A stretch of 64,000 nt of DNA from Diadema setosum (Eukaryota; Echinodermata; Echinoidea; Diadematoida; Diadematidae), in the NCBI GenBank assembly GCA_033980235.1, contig CM067075.1, positions 31,919,385-31,983,384 on the forward strand. Direction: 5' to 3'. Within the stretch, counting starts at the first letter, position 1. Each line of letters begins with the position of its first letter. A program made the position numbers and the translations under genes. Under the pieces are notes generated by a model that was not told the DNA's origin, ran no database searches, and saw nothing but the letters and a program-made list of their open reading frames with translations. Shown here one piece after another: positions 24,395 through 37,908 of this stretch.

Positions 24395-24460
24395 ATCAAA
24401 CAGGCCAATCACGTGCCTTCCTTTCCCCTAGCGATGCCCTCTTTATGAGTGAGTCATCGC
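24395..24460. promoter_or_regulatory. Possible regulatory patch: CCAAT, E-box and AP-1-like motifs
   Basis: GCCAATCACGTGCC (CCAAT next to a CACGTG E-box) and GAGTGAGTCATCGC (AP-1-like TGAGTCA) lie within 60 bp in a slightly GC-richer patch. Motif matches only; no transcript evidence. Confidence 0.25.
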
Positions 24461-26340
24461 AAGATACACGCATTCAGCTCCACCGTTTACAAGTGCTGGC
24501 GTGAACTTTGTTTCCTTTCAAATTTGAAAGAAAAGAAAGGCACAAAAAAGGCACAAAAATATTTTGTGAACCAGGTTGTGCTCCGTGGTAGCTCCCAAAC
24601 AAGATTCCCCCCATCACGGCCCTTTAGCAAACACCATCTGGGGGAGTTGAGTGGTATCCGGAGAATGGAGATTTGAGCTCTGGAAATATAGACGAGAAGA
24701 GAAGAACATGAGTAGGCATGATTGTATGGTTGCCAATGGCTGAGAAATACAGTTGTACACTAAAATTGTGGTAAATTGGTGTAGTGACAAGAAATTATCT
24801 GTTTGGCATCATGAAAAAACAGTTTGACAAAACTTCCCAACTTCACCTACTTACAGTACTTTGAAGGTGACTTTAAACTGCAGTTTAAGTGAGAGCTTAA
24901 ATATTTGCTATCAGAAATAAAAAGTTACACATGCCGTACTGCAAAGCATGTGTATAACTGTCCCTTATATCTAACAGATGTGTACCCTGTACAGATTCTG
25001 TTCCTTTCTGTCCTACACCGAGAACGTCTGCAAGAAGTTCTTTCTACTGCATACAGTATGTACATACTTCAAGTATACTAATAGAGCTCTGCAATCATAC
25101 TCGGTGCCACCTGTTACTGTATACCGGTAATTTTTGCGCTTATTTTTCTGGAATTATTTTCTAACATTTACTCACTCAGCCATTCTATCTGTCCTCTCTG
25201 CATTATATTATACCAGCAACAATCATACAGTACTGTTGCTGGAATGAATGGAAAACAGTTTTAATATTGTTTTTTTTTTTCCCCCAACTACAAAAGAAGT
25301 GGGAGGCGTTAGTGTGCGGAGTTGACCTCCCATCTTTTCACGATGTGATACATTGTATGCACAGTAATTTGCCTGCATTCATTGTGCATTACCTGCAAAC
25401 CCAATATACTGTATATTCACAGTAACAGGGGAGATTACTGTAGAAAGGAGGCCGAAATTTAGTTTGTAGGAAAAAAAAAAATCAATGAATCTAGAATTGG
25501 TACAAAAGATTGGCACGCATGCCTGTTAATTCTGTGTATGGTACGTCCAGCCCCCCACCAAAAGAAGAAAGAACGAAAGGGAAAAAAACACAGCGAAGAG
25601 ATGGCCCACTGAATGGGAAGGATCAGAAGAGGAGAAGAAAGATCCCCGCAAAGAAATCCAATAGTTTTCTTCTGTGAAATTTGGAGCCCCTGTATTGTAC
25701 CTCTCTTAGTATTATTGACCTGTTGTATCAAAGAGGACTTACATGTTTGTACTCAGTATTCTACATGTATGCTTCTGATGTCACACTGCCATTGATATTA
25801 GCAAAGTACATGTAACCTACACTGTAGAACTGAGATGATTTGTATCTGTCTATTGCCATTTCAGTTGTACTGGAAGGTGACATCTACAATTTGTAGGATG
25901 GTGAAACAGTATTTTATAGGTCAACTTTAAAGTCACTAGCAGTACTCAACTCTCACTCTGCTGCAACTACTATTTTCAATGTGTTTCTGATTTGATTTGA
26001 TTGAAATACATTGTAGATACTAACTGAAATGAGAAAACCCTCGTAGCCAGGTGCTCCACATGAGCATGCGTATACATTGTACATCATTTCATCGAGGGAC
26101 AACCTTTCAGGATATTTTTGTCACACAATCAGACCTGTGTCTTCAACTTTGTCAATATCATTTTCAGCTTAATTTGCAGTTTATCACATGGTAATGAGGA
26201 AACCCATCAAGGGAAGCTACAATAAACACGGACTTTGCATCAGGATAGTGGTGCACCTGACCTAGTCAATACTTTAATATGTGTGGGTAAACCTACAGTG
26301 CATTATATCTTCAATCTTTGGACCAAGTAGAGTATAGTGT

Positions 26341-26715
26341 AATGTAACCCCCCTCCCCCCCCCCCAAAAAAAAAAAAGAAGACAAAAGAAGAATTTGTGA
26401 TATTGAGATGGACACCGATTATACAAGGAGTTCATTCATTGTACAGGGCCAACATTGTACTTTGTCCACCTCAATTGATTTACATGTACAATGTAGACAG
26501 ACCAACTGCTACTTCGACTTTCACCTTCTCCTACAGTATGCACCAGGACAAGGCAAAATATCTGCTGGCATGAACTCGAGATTTGTATCAGTTGTTTGTT
26601 GCAACTTTAGGTGCTTATCATAACAGGCAAAGACCCCCACCCTCCCCCCCCCCCCCCTCAAAAAAAAAAAAAATCCAAACACAAAACAAAACACAAAAAC
26701 AAAACAAAAACAGTT
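26341..26715. repeat. Two C-run/A-run compound tracts and (AAAAC)n
   Basis: C-rich runs pass directly into A-runs at 26348-26377 and 26641-26673; the second is followed by AAAAC repeats. The same C-then-A order recurs across the window (see findings). Confidence 0.9.
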
Positions 26716-28455
26716 CAGCTTCTCTTGCTATTTTGGTATGGTTGGCAATGAGAGTATAGTACCTTAACATATCAAATGTCTGCTACCAAAGTTCAGTTCT
26801 TATCATGAGGAAAGAATGTGAGCCCACAACAATGTACGTGGAGCTCTGCAAATAATTTTGGAGATGACGGTGTACATGCTTAACCAAAAATAGGTCTAAA
26901 ATGTAATGTATCATTGTAATTTGTAGGACAAGCTTGGATTGCTGCTGTAATTATCAAGATGTTATCTTCTGATGATATACATGTACAAGTATTTGGTCGT
27001 CATATCTCCTGAGACCTCAGTACAATGTACAATGTATATTGAGATGCACGCCTTTCAATTGTACGTACCATCACAACATCACCTTCAAATCAAACAGCCT
27101 GATATTAATTCTATGGCACTGATACAGTATAGAGCTGTAAGGTTGTGTATAGGTTGCAGCAAAGAATATCAAGTATGGTATTAAAAGCTGTTGATACAAG
27201 GGGTACTTTGTGTGTACAGATGTAGGGATAGTATAGAACCCAATGTAGTGGTTTATGAGACGGAAAGTAGCAACGCTGCATTAGAGTGTACACAAACTGT
27301 TCTCAGTCATGTGTGGGAGGTAAATGTGGATAATTTCATATCTCTTGTTTTCTGAGAATTCATTCTAGCAATCATGCAAGTGTTGTGGATTCAACAATAC
27401 GAAACTGAAACTGTACCAATCTCCTGGCATTGTTGCGTGTGTTCTTTCTCTGAGGCTACATGTAGTCTTGGCGTGGAAATTGAGAGTGCTTTTGTACAAT
27501 GTATATCTGCACGCCAACATTTCATTGGGCTTGTAATGAACATATGCTGATTATACAGAATGCTTGTGAAATAGGACTCTCATTGGAGAGCTTGCTACAG
27601 TGTAACTTCCCAAGCGAGAAAATCAAATGAAAAAAACAACAACAAAAAACAAAACAAACAGAAACAAAAGAAGATGAGCCTCTTTACCTCACACTCCATC
27701 TTTTGCTATTTTGTTTTATAATTCTGTTCTATATCCTTTTGATATTGTTAGAACAGAACTGTGTATGATATCCAAAAATCACCTAGATATGGAATAAAAT
27801 ATGTTAAAGCATGGGAGCTTGACACTGTTGTGTCATACCCTGATACTGTATGTAAAAAAACTAGCAAACAATTTGTAGATGGACTACACGTTGTCATGTC
27901 AAAGTAACGGTACTGTTTTTGTGTCAGTATGTGCGTCGATTTACATTTGTACAACTCAGCCATCATACTCAATACATTAAATGTACAGTGCATGTAGGAA
28001 GACATGGGAACTGTGCAAATGTGGTGTTGCAATGTTTCTTTTATATGGTATGTTTTTAATCTATGATGAAAGAGGAACGCTTCACAGACATTGTTTAACC
28101 GGTCCCTGCCAGCAGTGTGACTCTCGAATGTGTGTGTGTACACAATGTACAATGTATGTGAGTAGGCCTACACACTTTCTATGAACACCAGATGCGGAAA
28201 TTTATGTGACTGCTTTTCCCTCTTGGCATGGGAGTTTTCGTTCCTTTGTAAGACACTTACGAAAACGATTGTACATCCGTGTAGCTCTTGGAAAAGGAAA
28301 CTGTAGTGGATACCAGAACATTAAAGCAGCTTTGTCTAAAAATAGCAGTCCCCCTTTTATATTCCCTTGTTTGTGTAGCCTTGATGCAGCCATCATGAGT
28401 TCTGTATTTCTGATGATCCACCATTAAGTGATGACATCAGTAACTCATTTCATGC

Positions 28456-28469
28456 GTAACTATGGTTAC
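28456..28469. promoter_or_regulatory. RFX X-box-like motif
   Basis: GTAACTATGGTTAC, two inverted GTAAC/GTTAC half-sites with X-box spacing. A weaker variant, GTTGCTATGGAGAT, lies at 28660. Confidence 0.35.
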
Positions 28470-29339
28470 GACCTGTATCGCTTCTGTGAAACTGTGGGTG
28501 TGTTTATCAACTCTCTTATGGCAAAGGTTTTCAAAAACAACTTTCAGGGAGATATGGGCAGTTGATAAATGCAAAGCTGTATGATTATTGGGCTAGAAAT
28601 GCCTTTCTGAGATGCCAAAAAAGTGTGATTGCAAACTTATGCGTTCGAGTCAGAAACACGTTGCTATGGAGATGATGAAGGCAAAGTTGTTGTAAAATGC
28701 ATTTTATAGCTCAGACCTACCCACGCTTACCACTACCAACTACGCATCTTTGCTCCTCGCATCAAACCATGCAGTAGAGCTGCACAGTGACAAGGCCTTC
28801 CCTCTCAACTCATATTAGAGATCAATGTTATTGTTAAAACACAATATCTCAAGAAACGTGATCTGAAAGGCCTATGCAAACGAATCTTGATACCCATATT
28901 GGGTATTGAAGCCTGTTTCAAACATGGGAAAGATGTAGCCAGTGATGAAATAGTCATAAGTACGGACTAACATTACACTTCAATAAGACCAGAGAGTTGA
29001 TCTCAGTCACCACCTGTACACTAATGGGAGAGCTTTTCTTTGCCATGATACCTTTATCCCTCTTACAAACTGTTCCTCTTCAATTGCCCCTGTACGATGT
29101 ATATGTGAACCACTCCCATACTAATGTACTCCAGCATATAAACTCCCACTTCAGGCTAACTCATCCCCCAAAGACATCCTTTGTGTTTCCAGTCTACTTA
29201 ATACGACCTGGTGCAGGTAATGTGTGCTCAACAAGTGCGAAAGCTGAGGCAACTTGACATGAACTTGTAGGAGGAGAATAATCACCAGATACACAGTACA
29301 TGTAGTATAGGGAGAAATACATGGTGTAGGTATAAAGTA

Positions 29340-29545
29340 GGAAGATAGATAGATGAATAGAAACGTAAATAGATAGATGATTTATTGAGTGAATGGATTG
29401 AGGGATGGATGGTTACAATATATTGTACATGGGGATTGGAAGAGGGATCAAACAGAGCGGAACATACAATACTGTAGTAAAGTACGAGTAGATAGAAGTA
29501 AACAGCTAGACAGAGAAATAATAGATAGATGGATAGAGAGATTGA
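29340..29545. repeat. Degenerate (GATA)n tract
   Basis: Interrupted GATA/GATG words (agatagatagatgaatag, agatagatggatagag) in two clusters. No gene. Further GTTT/GTGT repeats lie at about 29893-29930. Confidence 0.8.
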
Positions 29546-30650
29546 GAGTGTGTGCGAAAGAATTGTAGAGCTAAATGGTGTAATCTGCATCTATTGTTGA
29601 AACACTCTCTTCAAAGTAGTTGGCATTCTTTGCTGCCTCATTATCCGCCTCCAAACTATGGTGACAGCTTCAACAAAGGGATGCGGGAATTGGTAGCCCA
29701 GTGTATGTGGGTTCAGTTAGCGAGGGTGCTAAAGAGATGAGGAAGGGATTTCGAGCTTTTGTCACTTGGTACTGATCAACAGCTGTATTTGAGTTTCGGG
29801 ACTGGGTTCCACAGGCCCTTTCTGGGGTTTCACTTACAGTATTCACCAAGATGCAGAGCTAATTAGTTAAAGAGTGTAATGTGTGAGTTTTGTGTTTGTT
29901 TGTTTGTTTGTGTGTGTGCGTGTGTGTTTGGATACAGTAGTAGATAGTGTGGAACAGGCTGAATTTGTCACGTGGCCCTGCTGTAATATATGTCGATATT
30001 GAATAACTGAGATTTAAGTAGACATGAAAATACTCATCTGTTTTTTATTATTAGTGAATATACCTTTCTCTTTGTCCCAATATACATTGATAATTGCCTT
30101 TTAATTTGCCAGAATTGCTCGGGGTTTTTCAATCTTCCAACATTGCACGGAAGTTGATTTTTAAATAGTCACATGTCTCTGTGTAACCACAAAACATACA
30201 AGGGTAGATTCGATTCGTTGGCAGCTTGTACTTTCCTTCGCATGAAGAAGCAGAATGTTGCTTTCTTGTGCAAGAAGATTTGACCGTAGTTCTGCACAGT
30301 TCATTTATTTATTTATTCATTTTTTAAAAGCAGTCACACCCTCTACCTCTGTCAAATACTTGATATCAAAATGAGGATTGGAGCCTTGTCTCAGAATTGA
30401 GAAAAACGGGGGCATGATTGTCCTTCCACAGTGGATTCAGGTAAAACTGAAATGCAAGGAGCTTGTCGGTTGTTTGCTGCTGATTATGATACAACTGTAA
30501 CTACCATTGTAGTTGCCTAGTGTAATTCTTGCATAAAAAAGGGGCTCCAATTTATTCATACCAAGTCCTCATTGAGTTTAGTGGTCCAAACACACCCCGA
30601 GTGTGTTTGTTTATCACAAGCAGTTTCCTCTAGCTACGCACACATTCTCT

Positions 30651-30684
30651 GTTGCCTAGCAATTGCTGTTTCCATGGAAACAGC
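30651..30684. promoter_or_regulatory. Two adjacent RFX X-box-like motifs
   Basis: GTTGCCTAGCAATT (30651-30664) and GTTTCCATGGAAAC (30668-30681) match the RFX X-box pattern of two inverted half-sites. The second sits in a 20-bp perfect palindrome (30665-30684). RFX factors regulate ciliary and other genes in animals. Binding is inferred from the motif alone. Confidence 0.5.
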
Positions 30685-32229
30685 TGTTAACTCATACGTG
30701 CATCAGGGATGCTGTCTTGAAATACTAATTGACATCTTCTTTAGTAAAGATACAAGATGGAGTTGATTCAGTCAGCATACTTCTCCATACACAGACAACG
30801 TGATTCGACCATTTAGAGTTGTCTCCTTTTACGCCGCGCTAAAGCTCTTGTATGGCTTGACCCCCCAAGGTGGACACTTTAGAGGACTGTTTGCCATTTG
30901 CTAACGGTTTCATCAGTGATCTGAATGGGTATACATGATTGCCAGAGTGGAATACAGACAGTACTTGGTCCGCTCTTTGGTCAGGCCGGAATAAGGTTTG
31001 AGTTCGAAGAACTGCTTTGATAGTTCACAGACCCTGCTGTCTTTTTCAACCGGAGTCTGCATGCATCCCCCACTTTGGCAAGCCCAGTGGGATGTCCCCC
31101 ACTTTGTCCCAGTTCGTACACCCATGATGCCAGGACACAAATAAAGGCAATGTGTTGATCAGGCTTTGTCTACCCCCTTTTTTGACATGTTTGTGTTGTT
31201 CCAGGAACTTCTCAGTCCCACTTATTGTTGTCTGTGCACTCTTTTGCATCATAGCCAAGACAGTTGTATGGTCAGGTCTCAGTGGAGCCGTATTACATGT
31301 ATGTTTGTTCTCCCACTGCCCCCCCCCCCCCATTTTGTCTGAGGTACAGATAATTGAAACAAACATGTTGTGAGAAGACTCTGTACCCCAATTGATCCAA
31401 TCACTTCTTTCAACTCTCATACAAAGTATATCAAGACAGTATCAATTATTCCTAACCCTCCCTCAAGTCCATTCCAAATGTCGTCCGTCATGCTAAGAAA
31501 CATGCCTGCACTGTGTAGTCCTACATGTAGGCCTGCAGTGCTATATTAAATTCCTTGGTCATCACAGTATGATTATGGAATAAATACATTGTTCAATCAG
31601 ATTTGCATCTGACATATGGCTGTGCATGGTGTATTTGTCCATTGTGTTTGGTATTGCTGGACTCTGGATCATACGAGATGTGTTCATTGAATCACTGAAG
31701 TAGAAAATTAACTGCCGGTGTTTGTTAAGCCACTACTAGCTAGGAAATGACTGTATTCTATTTGAGTCGGCCCTATTTGCATTAACTTCCTTTGTACCAG
31801 ATGATGCATTAAATGACATTATGTTTATTCTTGGAGGAAAACTCATCAAAAATGTTTTGCTTTTATGAGAAATTGATGTTTGTGATATTTATATGCAGAA
31901 CAAATGAGAAGGACCTCACATTAAACATGTGTTTACGCCTTTGTGGGAGCTATTTTAAGATGTGCGTGGGATGCGATGTTACTAATACATAAACTCACTG
32001 AAGTCCATGCAGTCACATTGTTTGATGAATTTGTGCAATTCCTCCAAAATTTGGGATGAGCTGTTGTTTTTTCGTTTGTTTGTCCATGTGCATCCCAGTG
32101 GTCATGTTACACTTCAGGAGAAAAAAATATATACCTGCATGCTTCATCCGTAATTAAGCAGTTGCAAATAGCGATGAGTCACAGAATCGTAACATAGGAA
32201 GTTACTGTCATGCATGCAGTAGACCCTAG

Positions 32230-32560
32230 CAGATGAGATCCATAATCCCGAATCTTGTTTGTGGATTTGGAGGTTTTGTCGCCACTTTGGAGCGCCAGAG
32301 TGCGCTCCAGTGTATCGACAATTGTTCCGACACCTTCGGCCGTCTCGTCTCGCTGTCCTGGTTGGAGGCTTCGACCATCCCGACCGACCGAAGGCAAAGG
32401 AAACGATGGAGAATGGAAACAATGCAACCAGGAAGGGAATTCTAAGTAGCCATGCAAGTACCGAGTTTTCGAGAAAACGCTGTTGGTGCGAAGCTGCGAA
32501 ACACCTAGCTTTGTTTCTGCTAGCTGTTTTGATGGGCATCTTGCCAAAGAAAGCCTCACA
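32230..32560. other. CpG-rich patch open in several frames, unassigned
   Basis: A GC-rich island of about 300 bp is open in several frames on both strands (for example minus 32626-32144 and plus 32259-32630). That is what high GC alone would give. I recognise no protein family. It contains a short inverted repeat (GGAGCGCCAGAGTGCGCTCC). It may be an alternative promoter, an untranslated exon or an old transposon fragment. Confidence 0.3.
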
Positions 32561-32870
32561 AGAAGCCGATAACAGATTAAATGAGCACTTCACTGTTATT
32601 TCCTCGAATAAATGTAGATTGCACATTTGACGTTATAAAATGTATGCAAAGTGATGTGCAAGCATTCACAGCTAGGCAGGCCTGTAACACCGCATTCTGT
32701 GTTGTTTATACTGGATCTTGGGTGTTTATGTTGTATGGGGAAACTGGTCTCACGCTTCTGATCTGATTTTATAGCTTTGTGTCGGAACAGGGAGGTGAGA
32801 GGAATCCCTGGTCGGAACAATGGTAGGTTGCACCATCTGTTGTTCTGAGGATGGCATTTAGAGCAAGATT

Positions 32871-32894
32871 TTTTTTTTTTTTTTTTTTTTTTTT
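32871..32894. repeat. Poly-T run
   Basis: About 24 T in a row, possibly the reverse of an old poly-A tail. No retrotransposed gene is recognisable beside it. Confidence 0.85.
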
Positions 32895-33519
32895 AATGGC
32901 GGATTTGTCTCATTTTCACCTTAGTGACCAATACGTAGATGCGGAATTATGTAATGTGCCATAAAGCAGAGTTTATCAAACCCTCCAACCCCCCCCCCCC
33001 AAAAAAAAAAATCCACAATACATATACTGTGCTGTGATCATGTTTGCCTGGTTATACCATTCTGATGTGTTTGTGTTTACAAACTAAAGCTATTTCATTG
33101 CATGGTTGAACATAAGTTGGTTATTAGGAGAGGAAATGTTCAGCAAATACAAGTATTTGAATGATAGATTAGCGTAGAAAGCCGTTTGATTAGACGGTGA
33201 CTCCAAATTGAAAGAGAACGGTACTGTGACAATTTTGTTTTGATTTTTTTAAAATGAAATTGGATTTATGGGAGCAAGTAGACATGGGAAGTGAATCAGC
33301 AATGAATGGGGACAAGTGGGGCTTGAAATTCCTTGCATTCCCTGTGGGCGATCATTGATAACAGAAGCCAGGGTACACTGTATATTAATCTGGGCCGCCT
33401 GTAAACCACAGACGCAGACGGGACACACACAATGGAATGGGGAATTTCATTGTCAAGTGGGAAGGGCACAAGAACATCTTTCAAGGGGGTAGTCCAGCTG
33501 TTCAAGGGTCTGAAGCATG

Positions 33520-33533
33520 GTGGCTAGGCAACC
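33520..33533. promoter_or_regulatory. RFX X-box-like motif
   Basis: GTGGCTAGGCAACC; the right half-site GGCAAC is canonical, the left one imperfect. Lies just left of the TG microsatellite. Confidence 0.35.
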
Positions 33534-33628
33534 AGCTAGCTGGAATACACCAGTGTGTGGGAAAAAAAGAAAGCAACCTAGGTCTTTGTGTATGTAGGCT
33601 TGTGTGTATGTTTGTGTGTATGCATACA

Positions 33629-33633
<5 letters not shown>

Positions 33634-33667
<34 letters not shown>

Positions 33668-33700
33668 TTATGTGTGTGTGTGTATGTGTGTGAAAGAGAG
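33634..33700. repeat. (TG)n microsatellite
   Basis: A TG tract with a few TATG interruptions; a second short one is at about 34019-34038. The His/Thr-rich frames on the opposite strand come from the CA repeats and are not genes. Confidence 0.92.
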
Positions 33701-33839
33701 AAGAGAGGTATGTGTAGGGAGTGAGAGCTAGAGAGAAGGAACATAAAAATCTGAGGTGTGCAGGAAAGGTGTGAAGTTCGAGCAAAGAAAACAGTCTCTC
33801 CTCTCAACCTCCTTTGAGCAAGTGTTCCTGCATCGCTTG

Positions 33840-33853
33840 GTAGCCATGGCAAC
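33840..33853. promoter_or_regulatory. RFX X-box-like motif
   Basis: GTAGCCATGGCAAC is a close match to the consensus GTNRCCATGGYAAC. It lies 0.3 kb right of the preceding motif. Confidence 0.45.
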
Positions 33854-36334
33854 AATTTTTTTCTTTCTTTTTAGTAACTGTGACTCCCACAGATTGGCAA
33901 GCCAATACACTAAAAAGAAAAAAAGAACAAGGAAAAAAGGAAAAAGAAGCAATCTGGTTCCCAGGCATACCTTTATACAATGAAGCAAATGAAAATAAAA
34001 GTAAATTTTTTTATTATGTTGTGTGTGTGTGTGTGTGTTAAGCGTGTGTGGGTGTGGAATCAGAGGCGCGGAAGTACTCTCTTCACAAACCATAACATGC
34101 ATCGGCTGACGGGGCGTATTGTGCAGTACAGATTGATGAAGAATTAAGCCAACTCGCTATAGAGATATGCGCTGATTATCAAACTTTAGAGTGCAGCAGC
34201 ACTGTAGGGTTGGAAAAGATATGGTGTATCTGCTTTGGCTTTTAAAGATAGGCTTTGTAGCATCTATTTGTTTTCAGACCCCTTGCACATTAAAGGCAAT
34301 GAAAAGGAAAGATTTGGTGATGAGTATGTTGGGGAAATCGAGTTAACTGAAAGGTTTATGTGAACATGATTGTAGCGTAGCAATACGTATTAAAACATAA
34401 TTTGCAGCCGAATTGACAGCTCTGTGACAAAACACATTGATTTTCCAATATATGTATAAATCTCTGTAGATGGATGTAATGTCTAAAAGAAATAACAGTC
34501 AAGTCTTGTTTACATCAATTACCTATTATGTAATCTTGCGATCAGTACTGCCTACTGGGGCCACTAAGATTTGCAACCATGAAAATTGCTCAAAATAGGC
34601 TAAACTGAAGGGACCAAAAAAAAATAGAAATAAAGAGAAATTAAATAAAGAAAATCCCCAAAGAAAAGACAAAAAAGAAAGGATTTCAAACCTATATTGC
34701 CACAATGATTGTAAGGTATGCAATAGTTCTGGTTATGTGTAAGTTTTGTCCCACCTGCTAACCCTCTGCCGTATCTGTAGTTATTTCCTTGTAATGAGCC
34801 TCTTCAAATCCTGCTCGTAATCCTCTTTAGCATTCTTACCATGATGGACAAAACCAGTCATCAAATTTGATAAGGTCTGGTTGTTCATTGTTCTGCAGAA
34901 TGTGAAGGACCAAAACAAGGAGGTCCATTCTCTACCTTTCCAGTATCATGCGTGTGTTTGTAGCATCCTTTGCCAAAAAATCCCAGAACTGTTCCCCATG
35001 CATTAGTACTCGATCGGTCATCTTCGGTCAGTGACTTTATACGACTGCTTTGTTGCTCGAGAAAAAAAGAAAGAAAAGGCTTTCGAACATTTTGTTTTTG
35101 CAGTAATGAGAGGTTGAGTGATACGCTTTTAAAAGCATCAAGGGTCCTTCTTCGTCCCGCTGTTTTCCAAAGGAATTTCTGGCCCAGGTGAAGGGTTTGC
35201 AGTTACGCAGAAAGGGCACACAGAGGGAGCCGTAGCATTGTCAGTGCGGTCAGTGACTTTTAACTCCAACCTCTCCCAAATTCCTCTTGGATCGTCATTT
35301 AGTTTTGCGTGGTCAGTAGACAGTCAAAATAGCGATTGTGTGTGTAATTGTTCAAAGATTAAGGCAACCAATCACATGATAGCAACTTTGTTGACAAACA
35401 AGATCTTGGGGGGGGGGGTGTGAAGAGTATACACCAGTGGACATGCCAGTGTTATTGATTATTGTGTAGATGAAACAATGGTATGTCCAAATATTGGAAC
35501 AACTTTAGACAGAGTTTTGCTGTATAGGCCTACATTGTATCAAAGGCGTCACTCGACACACACAGTTAGCCACAGTTGAGCTTCTGAAGAGAAGTAACAA
35601 AGTTTTCAAAAATGTCTCATCTTGGTTGAGCAGAGAATAGAATATGAAAGCAAATTCATTTCCTTTCTGTAAATGAAAACCTCAAGCCCATTTGATTTGT
35701 TACTGAGTATCATTACAGCTCTTTGGTCCATGAAAGAGGCTTTTTAGCTTTACTAACATGGCTGCAAATTATTTCACCCATGTTTGGGGCCACAAACTGA
35801 GTCGAGCAAGAGTGAAGAAAAGATAAATTTGTCACTGTCAGGCCTGGTCATGATATTATGGGCTTGTTTGATTAGTGTTAATTTTTCCTTGACCATGATT
35901 TTGGTAATCCCTGATTTTGGCCAGCCAATTGATGGCCCTCCCTTTAAATCAGGTGACTTACATAGATCACTCAGTTTGTATTTTACTCCAAGCATATTGT
36001 GCTGCCCCCCCCCCCCCCAAGAAAATGTATTAATGTGTCATCTATGCAGGTGGGCCTCAAATCTTTGATAATCTTTGGAGTATGCAATGAAACGATGGGT
36101 TGAACAGAACAGTCGGAAAGATATCCCAAATGAATGACAGGGTTAGATCTTGTTTATTTTAGATTATATCTGGGAAGATTTAAGCATTTTTTTAATTAAT
36201 CCCACATTTGGAGGCAGGTGTGTTGGGATTATTGTTGCCTTTCATAAGGATTGAGTGTAAAAACCTGCCTCCCCTTGGGACGATTGAATTTTCATTCCCC
36301 CACCCCATCTTCTAATTCTGTGACTCATCACAGC

Positions 36335-36600
36335 TCTGAATCCATAGTAAGGGATGGCAGGCGCCAAATCTTTCTGCCTGACGTACATCTCTGACGGAGC
36401 GAGCGAGCAAGCGAGAGCAGTTTGGAGGCTCGCTGCCTACCCTGCTGGGCTTCGCCAGGGGAGCTGTGGAAATGTGACGTGTTTCGGGGGAGCTTAATGG
36501 GTGCATGGTCGCGTGAGGCGAGACATTTGGCTGGCCCATTCCACCATTTGCTTCAATTTCAAGGTTCAATGCTGCGGAATGAGTGGCGATTCTTGGCACT
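36335..36600. other. GC-rich patch, unassigned
   Basis: Moderately CpG-rich sequence with a gagcgagcgagcaagcgag string, isolated in AT-rich DNA. No open frame gives a recognisable product and no splice-site pair is convincing. Regulatory or untranslated-exon function is possible but unsupported. Confidence 0.2.
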
Positions 36601-37081
36601 TGTTCCTTTTTTGTTTTTTTATTCTTTAAATTTGGAGAGATCCTTATCATAAGTGCCCCCCCCCCCCCCCAAAAAAAAAAAAAATATAAAAAAATAAAAA
36701 TGAAGGAGATTTATGAAATTGCACATACACACTAAAACATCTTGGGGCCTGCAGTTGTTGTGCACCCTCAAAAGACAAAAAAGCATTTTCATAGATATGG
36801 AGTTGTGAATTTATAATTCCCCTATGTAATCACTACATTTCACCTGACAGCTCACGTACTGAAATCCCGTTGATGAGTTTCTGTCTCTTATAGCTGGTCA
36901 ATTCCCTCACTGTTTGGCTTGATTGTACATAGGGCCTACGTCATCATTGATGGTTGCATTCATTTTTCTTTCCTGCCCCTCCCAAAAAAAAAAAAAAACA
37001 ACAAAACAAAACAAAACAAAGATCAGTGCTGTGTATATGTGAAGAAATTTGCAATTATTGCAGTGTTATGTAATGATTGTA

Positions 37082-37095
37082 GTTACCATGGAAAC
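37082..37095. promoter_or_regulatory. RFX X-box-like motif
   Basis: GTTACCATGGAAAC matches both half-sites of the X-box pattern. A further variant, GTTACCATGACAAT, is at 38511-38524, and GTTGTCATGGTGAC is at 59705. Confidence 0.42.
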
Positions 37096-37908
37096 AACTG
37101 AATTAGTCACAGTTGTTTTGGCTGCTGCCCAGTTGCTTACTGAGAAACTGTAGTTATCGTGTGTTGCAGTTACTGCTTTATGGCACTCTGACCGAGCTTT
37201 GCTGGTTGCCTGGCACCCAGTATGGTGAAGGATACTATTCTTTGAATTCTCTCCCTCTCTTCCCTGAGCTGATATTTGTTTGACCACCACTGACCACCAA
37301 TAAGCTTGCTTGGAAAAGTTTGTTTGCCTCAAAGGCGTCCTGTTTTCAGAGGACCCTGCCACAGAATGGTGCTGATTAAAATGAAAAAAATGGAGCATCC
37401 CCCACAAGGCTGAGGAATGAAAGTGTGGAATGTATCACCGATGCCACAAAAGGCTCAGCAAAGGCACCATGCCGATTTTCATTAATAGTGGCTGTTAGCT
37501 CTTCTTTGTAGTCCGCAGTTCTTACTTCTTCCTTTTCATCTCTTATTATCATTTTAGTAAACAAGTCCATGTTGTTGCCAGTTACGCAATGTATCATATA
37601 CAGTTTAGGCCAACCACCTTCATTGTACTCCAGTGACATGTTTTTCTAGCCCTAGGGGATCAGAGACTGGTTTGGCATGCTAAAAATATATGGCAGGTGT
37701 ACAGTATAGGTGATTAGGGCTTGAGTAGAAGTGAACCATGTTTTGTGCAGTCTGCTGTGAAGACACTTTTCTCTCTCAGTTGTGCTTTCGTCGAGTTCTG
37801 TTCAAATGGCTGAAATGTCAACAATGTGCACTCCAAGTGTGTTGTTACAATGAAGTGAGAAGTCATGTCGGGTATCCACTTGGCAGACTCACTTCAAACA
37901 GTTGAACT

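Larger units (their letters stand above)
20067..28400. other. Noncoding stretch, presumed intron or intergenic
   Basis: About 8 kb of AT-rich DNA. Short frames up to 148 codons occur (for example 23072-23518) but show no family resemblance, mixed composition and no splice context. Words such as tgtaca and acatgtac are unusually frequent between 22.9 and 28.2 kb. C-run/A-run tracts at 22332 and 26348 are noted separately. Confidence 0.4.

Noticed and set aside
33437..34102. Several frames of 110-124 codons around 33.4-34.1 kb
   Set aside because: They read through the TG/CA microsatellite (Thr-His or Cys-Val repeats) and low-complexity A/T runs.
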